From contig VEPM01000017.1 in assembly GCA_012026795.1 (NCBI GenBank), positions 23,552 through 87,551 of the forward strand: DNA of 64,000 bases. Direction: 5' to 3'. The position numbers were made by a program, and so were the translations under genes. The notes beneath the pieces are model-generated. The model saw only the letters and a list, made by a program, of their open reading frames with translations, ran no database searches and had not been told where the DNA came from. This document shows, piece by piece, positions 1 through 7,675 of this stretch (position 1 is the stretch's first letter; each line of letters begins with the position of its first letter). This DNA comes from Candidatus Methanoperedens sp. (GTDB lineage: Archaea > Halobacteriota > Methanosarcinia > Methanosarcinales > Methanoperedenaceae).

Positions 1-24
1 TGCTGTTTCTGAAAGCTGTTTCAT
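1..24 (-). CDS. Partial CDS: first 8 codons of the gene downstream of cobQ
   Basis: On the minus strand the cobQ stop codon is fused to an ATG (TAATG) whose reading frame gives MKQLSETA and then runs off the window. A strong Shine-Dalgarno match, GGAGGA, lies at 28-33 in the last codons of cobQ, just before this ATG. The stop-start overlap and RBS imply a translationally coupled gene that continues the operon. Eight residues are too few to name a product; a further cobamide-biosynthesis gene would be the natural guess from position only. Confidence 0.6.
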
Positions 25-1478
25 TATTCCTCCAGCATCCGGTAAATCAAATCCATATTCACATGTGACCTGATAATTGCTGCAAGCTCCTCAATGCCAT
101 CTGCGCGGATTTTATTTTCATATATCAATCCTTTTTGATTATATAAATAACTGAGGAAAGAATTCCGGAAATTATCGTTCTCAAACAGCCCGTGAAGATA
201 GGTGCCAATGATAATCCCATTCTCACTCACGCTTCCGTCATCCCCGAAAGCGGGCTTTCCTCCTTCTGTTTCACCCATATGGATCTCATATCCTGTAACG
301 CGCTGGTCTTTTATTGGTCCAAGTATCGGTCCGTTTCCCGTAACTGGTTTTTCAACCTGGCGGGTTTGTTTTTCATATTTCCCAAACCGCGTAGAAACAT
401 TAAGGAGTCCAAGTCCCTTTATAGAACATGCGCCGCCTGATCCTTCTATACCACTGTCTGTTATTTCGTTGCCAAGCATCTGGTAACCCCCGCATATACC
501 TATAATTGGAATCCCTTTTTTGGCCTCAGCGATGATCCTCTGTCCCACTTTGCCTGATAAAAGGACTTTCACATCATCCATTGTGTTTTTTGTTCCCGGT
601 AATATGATGGCATCTGATCCGGAGAGTTCTTCACCGGGTTCAACATATTCAATATCGGCACAATGTTCAAGAGGCTCAAAATCAGTAAAATTTGATATAT
701 GGGGTAATCGTATCACTGATATCTTAACCGGATTGCCGTTATGGGTTTTGTCTCTAATGGAAACAGAATCCTCTGATGGTATCTTCAGGTTGGTATAAGG
801 AATTACGCCCAGGACAGGGAGTCCGGTGATTTCTTCAAGCTGTTTTATTCCAGGAGTAAGTAGCTTTATATCTCCCCTGAATTTGTTTATGATAAGACCG
901 GCAACAAGGGGTTTGATATCAGCAGGGAGCAATTGCAGGGTTCCGTAAATACTTGCAAAAACCCCGCCCCGCTCGATATCCCCGACCAGTATTATCGGAG
1001 GCTTGACCAGTCTTGCCATACCCGTGTTCACGATATCCCGGTGATACAGGTTTATTTCAGCGGCCCCTCCTGCTCCTTCTATTATTATTAATTCGTGCTG
1101 ATCGCATAGACGCCCGAAAGCCCCGGAAACAATCGACATGACATCATCTATCGAATCGTAATAATCCCCTGCTTCCTTATCGGCTACAGGCTTTCCAAGG
1201 ATTATCACCTGTGACATGTGATCTCCTTTAGGCTTCAGTAACACCGGATTCATGTCTGCTGTTGGTTCGATCCCTGCTGCTTTTGCCTGGATTGCCTGTG
1301 CTATCCCGATTTCGCTGCCATCATGCGTTATCCATGAATTAAGGCTCATATTCTGCGCCTTAAATGGGACAACGGAATATCTTTTTGAGAGGATCCTGCA
1401 GAAGGCTGTTACAAGTATGCTTTTTCCCACATGTGATCCCGTACCCACGATCATGAGGCTTTTTGTATTTTTTTTCAT
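24..1478 (-). CDS. cobQ: Cobyric acid synthase (adenosylcobyrinic acid a,c-diamide amidating)
   Basis: Glutamine-dependent amidotransferase that amidates four side chains of adenosylcobyrinic a,c-diamide to give cobyric acid. The 484 residues match the usual CobQ/CbiP length. The N-terminal ATP-dependent synthetase domain starts with a variant P-loop, GTGSHVGKS (residues 12-20), followed by KAQNMSLNSW. The C-terminal class I glutamine amidotransferase domain carries GICGGYQML with the nucleophile Cys near residue 330, and GYEIHMGET near 395. It overlaps the upstream membrane gene by 4 nt (ATGA) and its stop overlaps the ATG of the next gene, so it sits inside a minus-strand operon. Methyltransfer in methane metabolism needs corrinoids, which fits the host. 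The assignment rests on domain layout and motifs and is secure. Confidence 0.96.
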   Translation of the reverse strand: MKKNTKSLMIVGTGSHVGKSILVTAFCRILSKRYSVVPFKAQNMSLNSWITHDGSEIGIAQAIQAKAAGIEPTADMNPVLLKPKGDHMSQVIILGKPVADKEAGDYYDSIDDVMSIVSGAFGRLCDQHELIIIEGAGGAAEINLYHRDIVNTGMARLVKPPIILVGDIERGGVFASIYGTLQLLPADIKPLVAGLIINKFRGDIKLLTPGIKQLEEITGLPVLGVIPYTNLKIPSEDSVSIRDKTHNGNPVKISVIRLPHISNFTDFEPLEHCADIEYVEPGEELSGSDAIILPGTKNTMDDVKVLLSGKVGQRIIAEAKKGIPIIGICGGYQMLGNEITDSGIEGSGGACSIKGLGLLNVSTRFGKYEKQTRQVEKPVTGNGPILGPIKDQRVTGYEIHMGETEGGKPAFGDDGSVSENGIIIGTYLHGLFENDNFRNSFLSYLYNQKGLIYENKIRADGIEELAAIIRSHVNMDLIYRMLEE

Positions 1479-1990
1479 TTATTTTCCTTTTCGAATATCC
1501 TGCCCCTGTAAGCTTTCCAGATACCTGCTGCCAATATAAATACAAGGGAACCAGTCCCCACGCTGTCTGAAATATAACCATAAGCGGTCTTCCAGTTCTC
1601 ACCATAACTGCCAAAACCATAATCAAATGTCCATAATAATTGATTTGTCTTGCTCATTTCAAGGCTTGCATCAATAAAGGCTATTTCATTGTACACCGGA
1701 TAAAAAAGTACTACTCCGCCGTCGAACATATCAAGAATAACATGAGATGCAAAATATACGGCAGCTATTAAGAATATTGCCCGCATTTTCTTAATTGACA
1801 GACCAATAAAAAATAGTATTGCAGGAATAAAAATATTATGTAAAAGCGCCCTGTGTTCAGCCGCAAAAGTGTCAATATCAGGCAAAACCGCAAGTGGTAA
1901 CAGCAAAAGGATATATTTATAATCCTCTTTCCTGCCCACCATTATAAGGGCAAGAAAAGGAATTATTAAATGTATAGCCCAATTTGGCAT
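1475..1990 (-). CDS. YdjM-like membrane-bound metal-dependent hydrolase family protein
   Basis: A 171-residue membrane protein with about four hydrophobic segments. The first part carries the LPDIDTFAAEHRALLHN stretch (Asp and His residues spaced as in the LexA-binding/YdjM, DUF457-type putative hydrolase family), and a second ASHVILDMFDGG block follows. In characterised relatives the function is poorly known; the conserved Asp/His residues suggest metal binding. It starts 23 nt after the GfcR-like gene and overlaps cobQ by 4 nt, so the three are probably co-transcribed. A role linked to cobamides is only suggested by position. The C terminus is basic (ends KENK), consistent with a cytoplasmic tail. 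Confidence 0.75.
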   Translation of the reverse strand: MPNWAIHLIIPFLALIMVGRKEDYKYILLLLPLAVLPDIDTFAAEHRALLHNIFIPAILFFIGLSIKKMRAIFLIAAVYFASHVILDMFDGGVVLFYPVYNEIAFIDASLEMSKTNQLLWTFDYGFGSYGENWKTAYGYISDSVGTGSLVFILAAGIWKAYRGRIFEKENK

Positions 1991-2013
1991 TTTAGAATAT
2001 TTTCCTTATCTAT

Positions 2014-2640
2014 TCATTCGGTTTTGTCAACTCTTGTAACTCGCAGCAATGCATTAAGAGGAACGCCTGAAATCTCATCAAGTCCTTTTTTATCAATAAG
2101 TACCGCTATCGCTACTGGTTTTGCCCCAAGGTTCTCAAGAACTGCTATGGCTTCTGTAAGAGTCGTTCCTGATGTTACAACATCGTCAATAAGTACGCAA
2201 TTCTTTCCTGTAACCTTTGCAAAGTTCTGGCTTACTGTTCCGCCTGTTTCCTTTGATTCCGGCTCCCATTTCTGTTTATTCGGATGGTATGTAGCAAATT
2301 CAACCCCTAATTCATCCGCTATCAGGTTAGCAAGAGGTATACCGGAAAGTGCAACGCCCACTATTACATCAATATCGTTTTCTGTCTTGCTCAGGCATTC
2401 AATGACCATATCGGTCAATGAGCTGGCGATGAATCTCTGCCTGTTTGAGCTTCTTCCGATGTTGCTCCAGTCAATATAAATATCCTTGGGAGCTGCGGTG
2501 GCATCACCCTTTTTGGAATGGACAAGAAGCCATGTTGCTGTTTCACGGGATACATTTAATTCATCAGCGATCTGGCCTGTCAAGAGCCCGCCAGCCTGGA
2601 GTTCTACAGCTTTCTGGATTAATTCATCGATTGTTTTCAT
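2014..2640 (-). CDS. gfcR: GfcR-like transcriptional regulator with orotate-phosphoribosyltransferase-like domain
   Basis: A 208-residue PyrE2-like protein. Residues 1-45 form a helix-turn-helix (IADELNVSRETATWLL), and the rest is a type I phosphoribosyltransferase fold with the PRPP loop CVLIDDVVTSGTT near residues 148-160. Archaeal proteins with this fusion are annotated as orotate phosphoribosyltransferase-like; the haloarchaeal GfcR is a transcriptional activator of sugar-degradation genes, so a DNA-binding sensor role is more likely than pyrimidine synthesis. It leads a minus-strand group with a membrane protein and cobQ. The start ATG is preceded by GGTGA inside a short hairpin (see 2648-2660). 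Whether it regulates its own operon cannot be read from sequence. Confidence 0.85.
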   Translation of the reverse strand: MKTIDELIQKAVELQAGGLLTGQIADELNVSRETATWLLVHSKKGDATAAPKDIYIDWSNIGRSSNRQRFIASSLTDMVIECLSKTENDIDVIVGVALSGIPLANLIADELGVEFATYHPNKQKWEPESKETGGTVSQNFAKVTGKNCVLIDDVVTSGTTLTEAIAVLENLGAKPVAIAVLIDKKGLDEISGVPLNALLRVTRVDKTE

Positions 2641-2647
2641 AAAGATT

Positions 2648-2660
2648 TCACCGGAGGTGA
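2648..2660 (-). promoter_or_regulatory. Hairpin overlapping the gfcR ribosome binding site
   Basis: TCACC-GGA-GGTGA on the plus strand is a perfect 5-bp stem with a 3-nt loop. Read on the minus strand, its 3-prime arm is the GGTGA Shine-Dalgarno sequence 7 nt before the gfcR-like ATG, so folding would hide the RBS. The stem is short, so a regulatory effect is only a possibility. Confidence 0.35.
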
Positions 2661-2742
2661 TAATAATACTTTTTCTTTGTATTTAATAGATTGTCTGGCA
2701 ACCCCCGAATTTATAAAATATATCCTGCCACTCCAATTTATA

Positions 2743-2919
2743 TTATTTTTTGATCTGGGATATGATTTTTTTACCGGGAATTTTATAAGCCCACCTATTG
2801 AAACTATTTATATAGTATATTTTATCATGGCTGCTATTTTCAACGTATTGTATATCTCCTTCATGTACTTCGCCTGACTCAAGTTTAAATCTGACAACAT
2901 CCCCAATAGTGTATTTCAT
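2743..2919 (-). CDS. Small protein of unknown function
   Basis: A 58-residue ORF starting MKYTIGDVVRFKLESG. An upstream in-frame ATG exists at 2934, but the ATG at 2919 is preceded by GGGGTGA at 2923-2929, a good RBS, and is preferred. The pattern of short alternating beta strands with an early GDVVRF turn resembles small SH3-like barrels, but no family is recognised. It is divergent from the thermosome gene and separated by about 80 nt from the gfcR-like start. No membrane segment or signal peptide is visible. Likely real because of the RBS and biased composition; function unknown. Confidence 0.55.
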   Translation of the reverse strand: MKYTIGDVVRFKLESGEVHEGDIQYVENSSHDKIYYINSFNRWAYKIPGKKIISQIKK

Positions 2920-3044
2920 ATATTCACCCCACAAGGATAATCAAACATGATGATTTCCTGTTCCATAAAATGTAATATTTTATAATAACATAAAACTTTT
3001 GGTCTATCAGGATTAGGATTTTTAGGCGGATACAATTTGGTATG

Positions 3045-3059
3045 CGAAATCTTTTTATA
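3045..3059 (+). promoter_or_regulatory. Archaeal promoter (BRE + TATA) of the thermosome gene
   Basis: GCGAAAT followed by CTTTTTATA fits an archaeal BRE plus TATA box. Transcription should start about 25 nt later near 3080, leaving a leader of roughly 75 nt before the thermosome ATG at 3155, which has AGGAG at 3143-3147. No heat-shock operator could be recognised. Confidence 0.55.
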
Positions 3060-3154
3060 GAACTATAAACATGAAACAACGGAACGTCAAGGGTAAATCC
3101 ATTATTGGAACCAGGGACGCATTTCATTTAATTATCTGATACAGGAGAATATCT

Positions 3155-4771
3155 ATGCAAGGTCAAACCGGCGGACAGCCGATCATTATTTTAAAACAGG
3201 GAACAGAAGAAACAAGAGGAGACGAAGCAAAGAGAAGCAATATAATAGCAGCGCGCGCTGTGGCTGAAGCCGTGCGGACAACTCTTGGTCCAAAGGGATT
3301 GGATAAGATGATTACAGATCCTGCCGGACTTGTAATTATCACAAACGATGGCGCCACTATCCTTGATGAGATGAAAATAAAACATCCGGCCGCAAAACTT
3401 GTCGCTGAAGTTGCAAAGACACAGGATGATGAAGTCGGCGATGGTACGACAACAGCAGCGGTTTTGACAGGTGAATTCTTAAAAGGCGCCCAGGAGCTCA
3501 TGGAAATAGGGGTTCATCCGACAACTATTATCCACGGGTACAATCTTGCATCCCACAAATCAAAAGAAATCCTCTCTGACGTAGCTGTTCATTCTACAGA
3601 TGAACACCTGAAAAAAATAGCCGAGACTGCACTTACCGGAAAAGGCGTTGAATTCTCAAGAGAAAAATTAGCTAATCTTGTAGTAACGGCTGTAAAATCA
3701 ATAGTAAAAACAGAAAATGGAAAGAAGACCGTTAATATAAAGGACATCTCTATTGAGCGCCGCGGGGAAGGTAGCGTTGAGGACAGCGAATTGATCGAAG
3801 GTATTATACTTGATAAGACAAAAACCCACCAGAGCATGCCTTCAAGAATAGAGAATGCAAAGATCGCGATCCTTGCCACACCGATTGAAGTCAGGAAGAC
3901 TGAGACAAAATCCGAGATATCCATTGAATCCATAGGGCAGACCCGGATGTTCCTCGAACAGGAAGAAAATCTTGTAAGAGCTGCGGCTGATAAGGTAATA
4001 AAAAGCGGCGCTAATGTCGTTTTCTGTCAGAAAGGCGTTGATGACATGGCCAGGTATTTCCTTGCAAAAGCAGGTATTTTTGTATCCCACAGGATAAAAA
4101 AGAACGACCTTATAAAATTATCAAGAGCAACCGGAGGAAAGATCATTACAAGCCTTGATGAAATAAAACCCAATACTCTTGGGGAAGCAGGACTTGTTGA
4201 AGAGAAAATGGTAGGCAACGGAGAAATGATATTCATCACTGGCTGCAAGAATCCTGATACCAATTCAATATTGTTGCGCGGCGGCTCGGAGCATGTTGTG
4301 ACAAGCCTCGCCAGGGCTATGCATGACGCCCTCAGGGTCGTTGGTGTAGCAATCGAAGATGAGAAAATACTCGCTGGCGGCGGTTCACCTGAGATAGAAC
4401 TTGCACTTCGCCTCAGGGAATATGCTTCAACACTTGAAGGCAGGGAACAGCTTGCGGTCAATAAATTTGCCCTGGCGCTTGAGATAATACCCAAGACACT
4501 TGCCGAAAATGCGGGGCTTGATGCTATTGACATGCTTGTTGAGCTTCGAAGCTCGCATGAACATGGAAATAAAACCGTTGGCCTTGATGTATTTGAGGGT
4601 AAACCTGTAAATATGCTCGATATCGGGGTTATCGAACCGCTTCGTGTTAAGACCCAGGCGATAAGTTCGGCAACAGAAGCAGCTTCTATGATATTACGCA
4701 TCGACGATGTGATAGCATCTGCAAAGGATGCAAACCCAAAGAAAAAACCTGATATGAGTGATCTGGATTAG
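3155..4771 (+). CDS. ths: Thermosome subunit (group II chaperonin)
   Basis: An ATP-driven cytosolic protein-folding chamber subunit, 538 residues, the normal length. Family signatures are present: LGPKGLDKM (44-52), NDGATIL (64-70), GDGTTT (95-100) for ATP binding, and GGGSPE in the second equatorial half near residue 410. The C terminus ends in [10 protein letters not shown] rather than the Gly-Gly-Met repeats common in thermosomes, so it is a GGM-less subunit. AGGAG at 3143-3147 supports the ATG. It is monocistronic here, with its own promoter upstream and a convergent minus-strand gene downstream. Subunit type (alpha/beta/gamma) cannot be assigned from this sequence alone. Confidence 0.97.
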   Translation: MQGQTGGQPIIILKQGTEETRGDEAKRSNIIAARAVAEAVRTTLGPKGLDKMITDPAGLVIITNDGATILDEMKIKHPAAKLVAEVAKTQDDEVGDGTTTAAVLTGEFLKGAQELMEIGVHPTTIIHGYNLASHKSKEILSDVAVHSTDEHLKKIAETALTGKGVEFSREKLANLVVTAVKSIVKTENGKKTVNIKDISIERRGEGSVEDSELIEGIILDKTKTHQSMPSRIENAKIAILATPIEVRKTETKSEISIESIGQTRMFLEQEENLVRAAADKVIKSGANVVFCQKGVDDMARYFLAKAGIFVSHRIKKNDLIKLSRATGGKIITSLDEIKPNTLGEAGLVEEKMVGNGEMIFITGCKNPDTNSILLRGGSEHVVTSLARAMHDALRVVGVAIEDEKILAGGGSPEIELALRLREYASTLEGREQLAVNKFALALEIIPKTLAENAGLDAIDMLVELRSSHEHGNKTVGLDVFEGKPVNMLDIGVIEPLRVKTQAISSATEAASMILRIDDVIASAKDANPKKKPDMSDLD

Positions 4772-4821
4772 ATAGGTGGGTAATCAATCCTGATATTTCA
4801 AATGCCCTGCTGTCATCATGT

Positions 4822-5268
4822 TTAGCTCAGGCCAATCTGCTTCATCATTCCCACAAGGTCATAGAAGAGTCTCTCCTCGACGATCTCTCCGTCCTTCCAG
4901 TGGGCGACCGTGCAAAATTCAAGCCGGAATTTCTTGTTCGTGGGCAGGATCGTTTTGCCGTCAGGCCCCTTCATTGGTCCCTTCATTGTACCTGTAAAAT
5001 CGGCTACTGTGCACGTATAGTCGCCCTGGCCGAAAAAAATCTTATATGGGTTGTTCACAAGGTGGTTATCAGGAAACGTCTTGAAAAATTCCACCGCTTC
5101 ATCGTGATGCGCCTTTCTCCCTCTTGTTGGCTCTGGCTGCCCGGGCCAGTACACAACAGTATCCTGGGCATGACGTTTCTTGAACGTCTCCCAGTCCTGG
5201 GAATTCCATGCGTCATCTAACGTTTTCATCAGTTGTAGGTTTTCCTCTACACTCTTTTGTTGTACCAT
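4822..5268 (-). CDS. SnoaL-like / ester-cyclase-type polyketide cyclase fold protein
   Basis: A 148-residue NTF2-like protein of the SnoaL/ester cyclase group. It has the family's pattern: an N-terminal helix (MKTLDDAWNSQDWETFKKRH), the RGRKAHHDEAVEFFKTFPDNH block, and a C-terminal GEIVEERLFYDLVGMMKQIG strand-turn. Members bind small molecules or catalyse cyclisations, but most are uncharacterised, so no substrate is proposed. By eye the gene is richer in G+C than its neighbours and uses more C-ending codons, which suggests horizontal acquisition. It stands alone on the minus strand between the thermosome and a membrane protein. Confidence 0.8.
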   Translation of the reverse strand: MVQQKSVEENLQLMKTLDDAWNSQDWETFKKRHAQDTVVYWPGQPEPTRGRKAHHDEAVEFFKTFPDNHLVNNPYKIFFGQGDYTCTVADFTGTMKGPMKGPDGKTILPTNKKFRLEFCTVAHWKDGEIVEERLFYDLVGMMKQIGLS

Positions 5269-5323
5269 GATTTATCACTCCCATTTTATATCGTAGCTTA
5301 TGCGGAATAAAGATTACGCTAAA

Positions 5324-6004
5324 CTAAGCCAACAGCACGGAAATTATACCTGTCAGGAATATTCCGTCAAAAGTTCCAGCTCCTCCGATCGAAGCTATTG
5401 GAGTTCCAAGATATGGTATCTTTTTCAAGTTTAAAAGGTCAGCACCGATAAGACTTCCGAGCGTGCCTGAAATATAGGCAAATACAGGCGCACTTTGAGG
5501 CGCAATTATCAGGGCTAAAACTGCTGCCATGATTGGAGGTATCAGTGCAGGAACAGCTATCCCAAGCCCCTTCACAGGTCTTGCTATCATATGTATAAGA
5601 ACAGTCATAAAAAATACCCCTATTACCAGATCAATCGGGTTTACAACCGGGATTAGAAAAATCGATATTAATACTGGAATCACACAACCTCCGAGGTTAA
5701 TTGCAATTATTGTCTGCCGTTCTTCTATCTCAAGAAGAGGAAGAATATACCTCAATCCATAAAAATCAACAATCCCACCCGAAATTACCGGTTCCTGCGA
5801 CTTGATTACATTGATGGGAATATTTACATGGCTACCAATCAATGAAAAGAATAAGAGGAGAATTGAATATTCCGGCGGAAAGCCGAGTTTCGTAAAAGCA
5901 AGACCAATAAGGTTGATTGTAACCAGGAAAAAAACCACTCCGAGGATAAATAATAATAGGAATATAAAGAAATCTGTCGTTCTTCTGTAAACGATACGTG
6001 ACAT
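5324..6004 (-). CDS. DUF1614 family integral membrane protein
   Basis: A 226-residue protein with about six hydrophobic segments. The segment after the first two helices carries GSHVNIPI, and the C-terminal part has GTLGSLIGADLLNL and ASIGGAGTFDGIFLTGI. These Gly/Asp-rich membrane motifs are typical of DUF1614 proteins, which are found in archaea and some bacteria. The function is unknown; conserved acidic and glycine residues inside helices hint at a transporter or intramembrane enzyme. It lies 25 nt downstream of the FAD oxidoreductase gene on the same strand and may be co-transcribed with it. Confidence 0.75.
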   Translation of the reverse strand: MSRIVYRRTTDFFIFLLLFILGVVFFLVTINLIGLAFTKLGFPPEYSILLLFFSLIGSHVNIPINVIKSQEPVISGGIVDFYGLRYILPLLEIEERQTIIAINLGGCVIPVLISIFLIPVVNPIDLVIGVFFMTVLIHMIARPVKGLGIAVPALIPPIMAAVLALIIAPQSAPVFAYISGTLGSLIGADLLNLKKIPYLGTPIASIGGAGTFDGIFLTGIISVLLA

Positions 6005-6029
6005 ATTATACCTCTGAATTCTTGTTTTT

Positions 6030-7361
6030 TCATATTGATTTTAGCATTTCAAGCACGGAATATCCTGCGCGTGTTATACCCATGCTTCGCATGTCGGTAT
6101 CTGTTCCCACAACATACAAATCCTTAACCGGGGTTTTGATCGAAGGGAAACAATTGAGAGAAACAGATGCCTTCTCCGGAGCCATTATCTGTGTATGCAT
6201 CATCTCGATATTTTTCTCTACTGCAGGCACTATAGAATATATTGTGTTGAGAAGCTTTTCCTCAGAATCATGGCATTTTTTCGGGTCTATTATCGTACTG
6301 ACTCCCACAAGACCTTTATTTCGCGGCGCAATCTCTGGCACAGGCATGAGCCAGTAGAACAATTCTTTTTCAGCATCGCAGACATCGCAAAACACTTCCG
6401 AACCATTATAATTGAACTCCCTCAGAGGTTTCTTAAGTCCGAGCCATATTGTCATTGCCGTTGCCTGCTCAAGTTCCTTCACCTGCTGGCTCCATTCTGC
6501 TGGCATCTCGATAATACCGGGCAGCCTTTTTACTTCCCCTGAGTAGATGATTTTATCCGCAAAATAATCGGCTTCCGGAGTTGAAACACAAAAACCTTTT
6601 TCGATTTGTTCGATCCGCCGGACTTCTTCTTCTGTATGATATATCACGTTTTTCGGAAACGATGAGATAACTCCGTCTGTTATTGACTGTATGCCGCCCA
6701 GGGGATAACCCTGCGAGCGGTATCCTGAATTGTAAAAAAGGTTTGCCATTTCAGCGATACGCCTGATTATTCCTTTTTTACCGCCTGAGCTGAATCCGCA
6801 TCCTTCAACAAGCCGGGATACCGATGTTTTTTCCATTGAAAGTCCGCTTAGCAGATAAGAAAGCGCATTCACAAACTGCATCGTTCTTTTGCTGAGCTGA
6901 TGCTTTGATATGACATCGTATACCGCCTTTTGTCTATCCCCAAAAACGGCGCGTGAGACTACGGTTTTCAGAAGATCTCCTGCAAGGATCATCCTGTCTT
7001 TTGCAGGAAGAGCGCTCATATTCAAGAATCCGGGGAGCGTTGATGGAAATTTTTCCAATCCGTCTTTTTTGCGAAGATAGTAGTCATTATGCTGCCTGAA
7101 TGCGGGAAACTTTCCGGGATCGAAATAGCGCTTCAATTGCTTTAGCGGGCCGTAAATAAGTTCTGTTATTGCATGGACCCCGGTATCAACACGCCACCCC
7201 GGACAGTTCGCAGGTTCATACGTCCTGCAGTTTCCACCAAGAATGCCTGCTTTTTCAAGAAGAAGGATATTGTTTCCTTTCTTTCCCAGGGCCAGCGCAG
7301 ACATCAGGCCGGAAATTCCTCCACCTACAACAATCGCATCATATGCTTTATAATTATTCAT
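6030..7361 (-). CDS. FAD-dependent oxidoreductase of the phytoene desaturase / amine oxidase superfamily
   Basis: A 443-residue flavoprotein. The dinucleotide-binding fold is at the very N terminus (VVGGGISGLMSALAL, refined residues 11-25), and the C-terminal FAD motif is DLYVVGTDTDMRSMGITRAGYS. This arrangement is that of phytoene desaturase, carotenoid isomerase and related isoprenoid desaturases or saturases; the substrate could be a carotenoid, a quinone or a membrane isoprenoid. An ATG at 7397 adds 12 residues, but 7361 is preferred because GGGGGTG lies just upstream (7364-7370) and the dinucleotide fold then begins at the usual distance. It is probably co-transcribed with the DUF1614 gene. 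Confidence 0.85.
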   Translation of the reverse strand: MNNYKAYDAIVVGGGISGLMSALALGKKGNNILLLEKAGILGGNCRTYEPANCPGWRVDTGVHAITELIYGPLKQLKRYFDPGKFPAFRQHNDYYLRKKDGLEKFPSTLPGFLNMSALPAKDRMILAGDLLKTVVSRAVFGDRQKAVYDVISKHQLSKRTMQFVNALSYLLSGLSMEKTSVSRLVEGCGFSSGGKKGIIRRIAEMANLFYNSGYRSQGYPLGGIQSITDGVISSFPKNVIYHTEEEVRRIEQIEKGFCVSTPEADYFADKIIYSGEVKRLPGIIEMPAEWSQQVKELEQATAMTIWLGLKKPLREFNYNGSEVFCDVCDAEKELFYWLMPVPEIAPRNKGLVGVSTIIDPKKCHDSEEKLLNTIYSIVPAVEKNIEMMHTQIMAPEKASVSLNCFPSIKTPVKDLYVVGTDTDMRSMGITRAGYSVLEMLKSI

Positions 7362-7675
7362 AAGGCACCCCCAAATAACTTTATTATAATAATTCAATTT
7401 TAGATTTGATATTCCACTCTTGAATTAAATTTAATGTATGCTTCTTAAAGTATAAATAGATTTGTTGAAAATGCAATTATTGAAAGCACCGATTTAATTT
7501 ATTTAATTAATATAATATATATTAATTAGTAGATCAATGAAATTTACATGTCACTAATAGAAAGCAAGGTATGCGGACTTGAATTAGTATAAGTTAAATG
7601 CGTGAAAAAAAGAAAAGAGGGAACATGACTACCATGTAATTGGCAGCCGCGCTTCTCTTTTGCATTTTCCAGGAT
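7362..7675. other. A+T-rich intergenic region between two minus-strand genes
   Basis: About 310 bp without a convincing ORF. On the minus strand TCTATTTATACTTT (7447-7460) resembles a TATA box that would start transcription near 7425, about 65 nt before the FAD oxidoreductase. At 7603-7665 an AAAAGAG / CTCTTTT pair followed on the minus strand by CTTTTTTTC could end transcription of the giant surface-protein gene. Both are weak calls. Confidence 0.3.
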
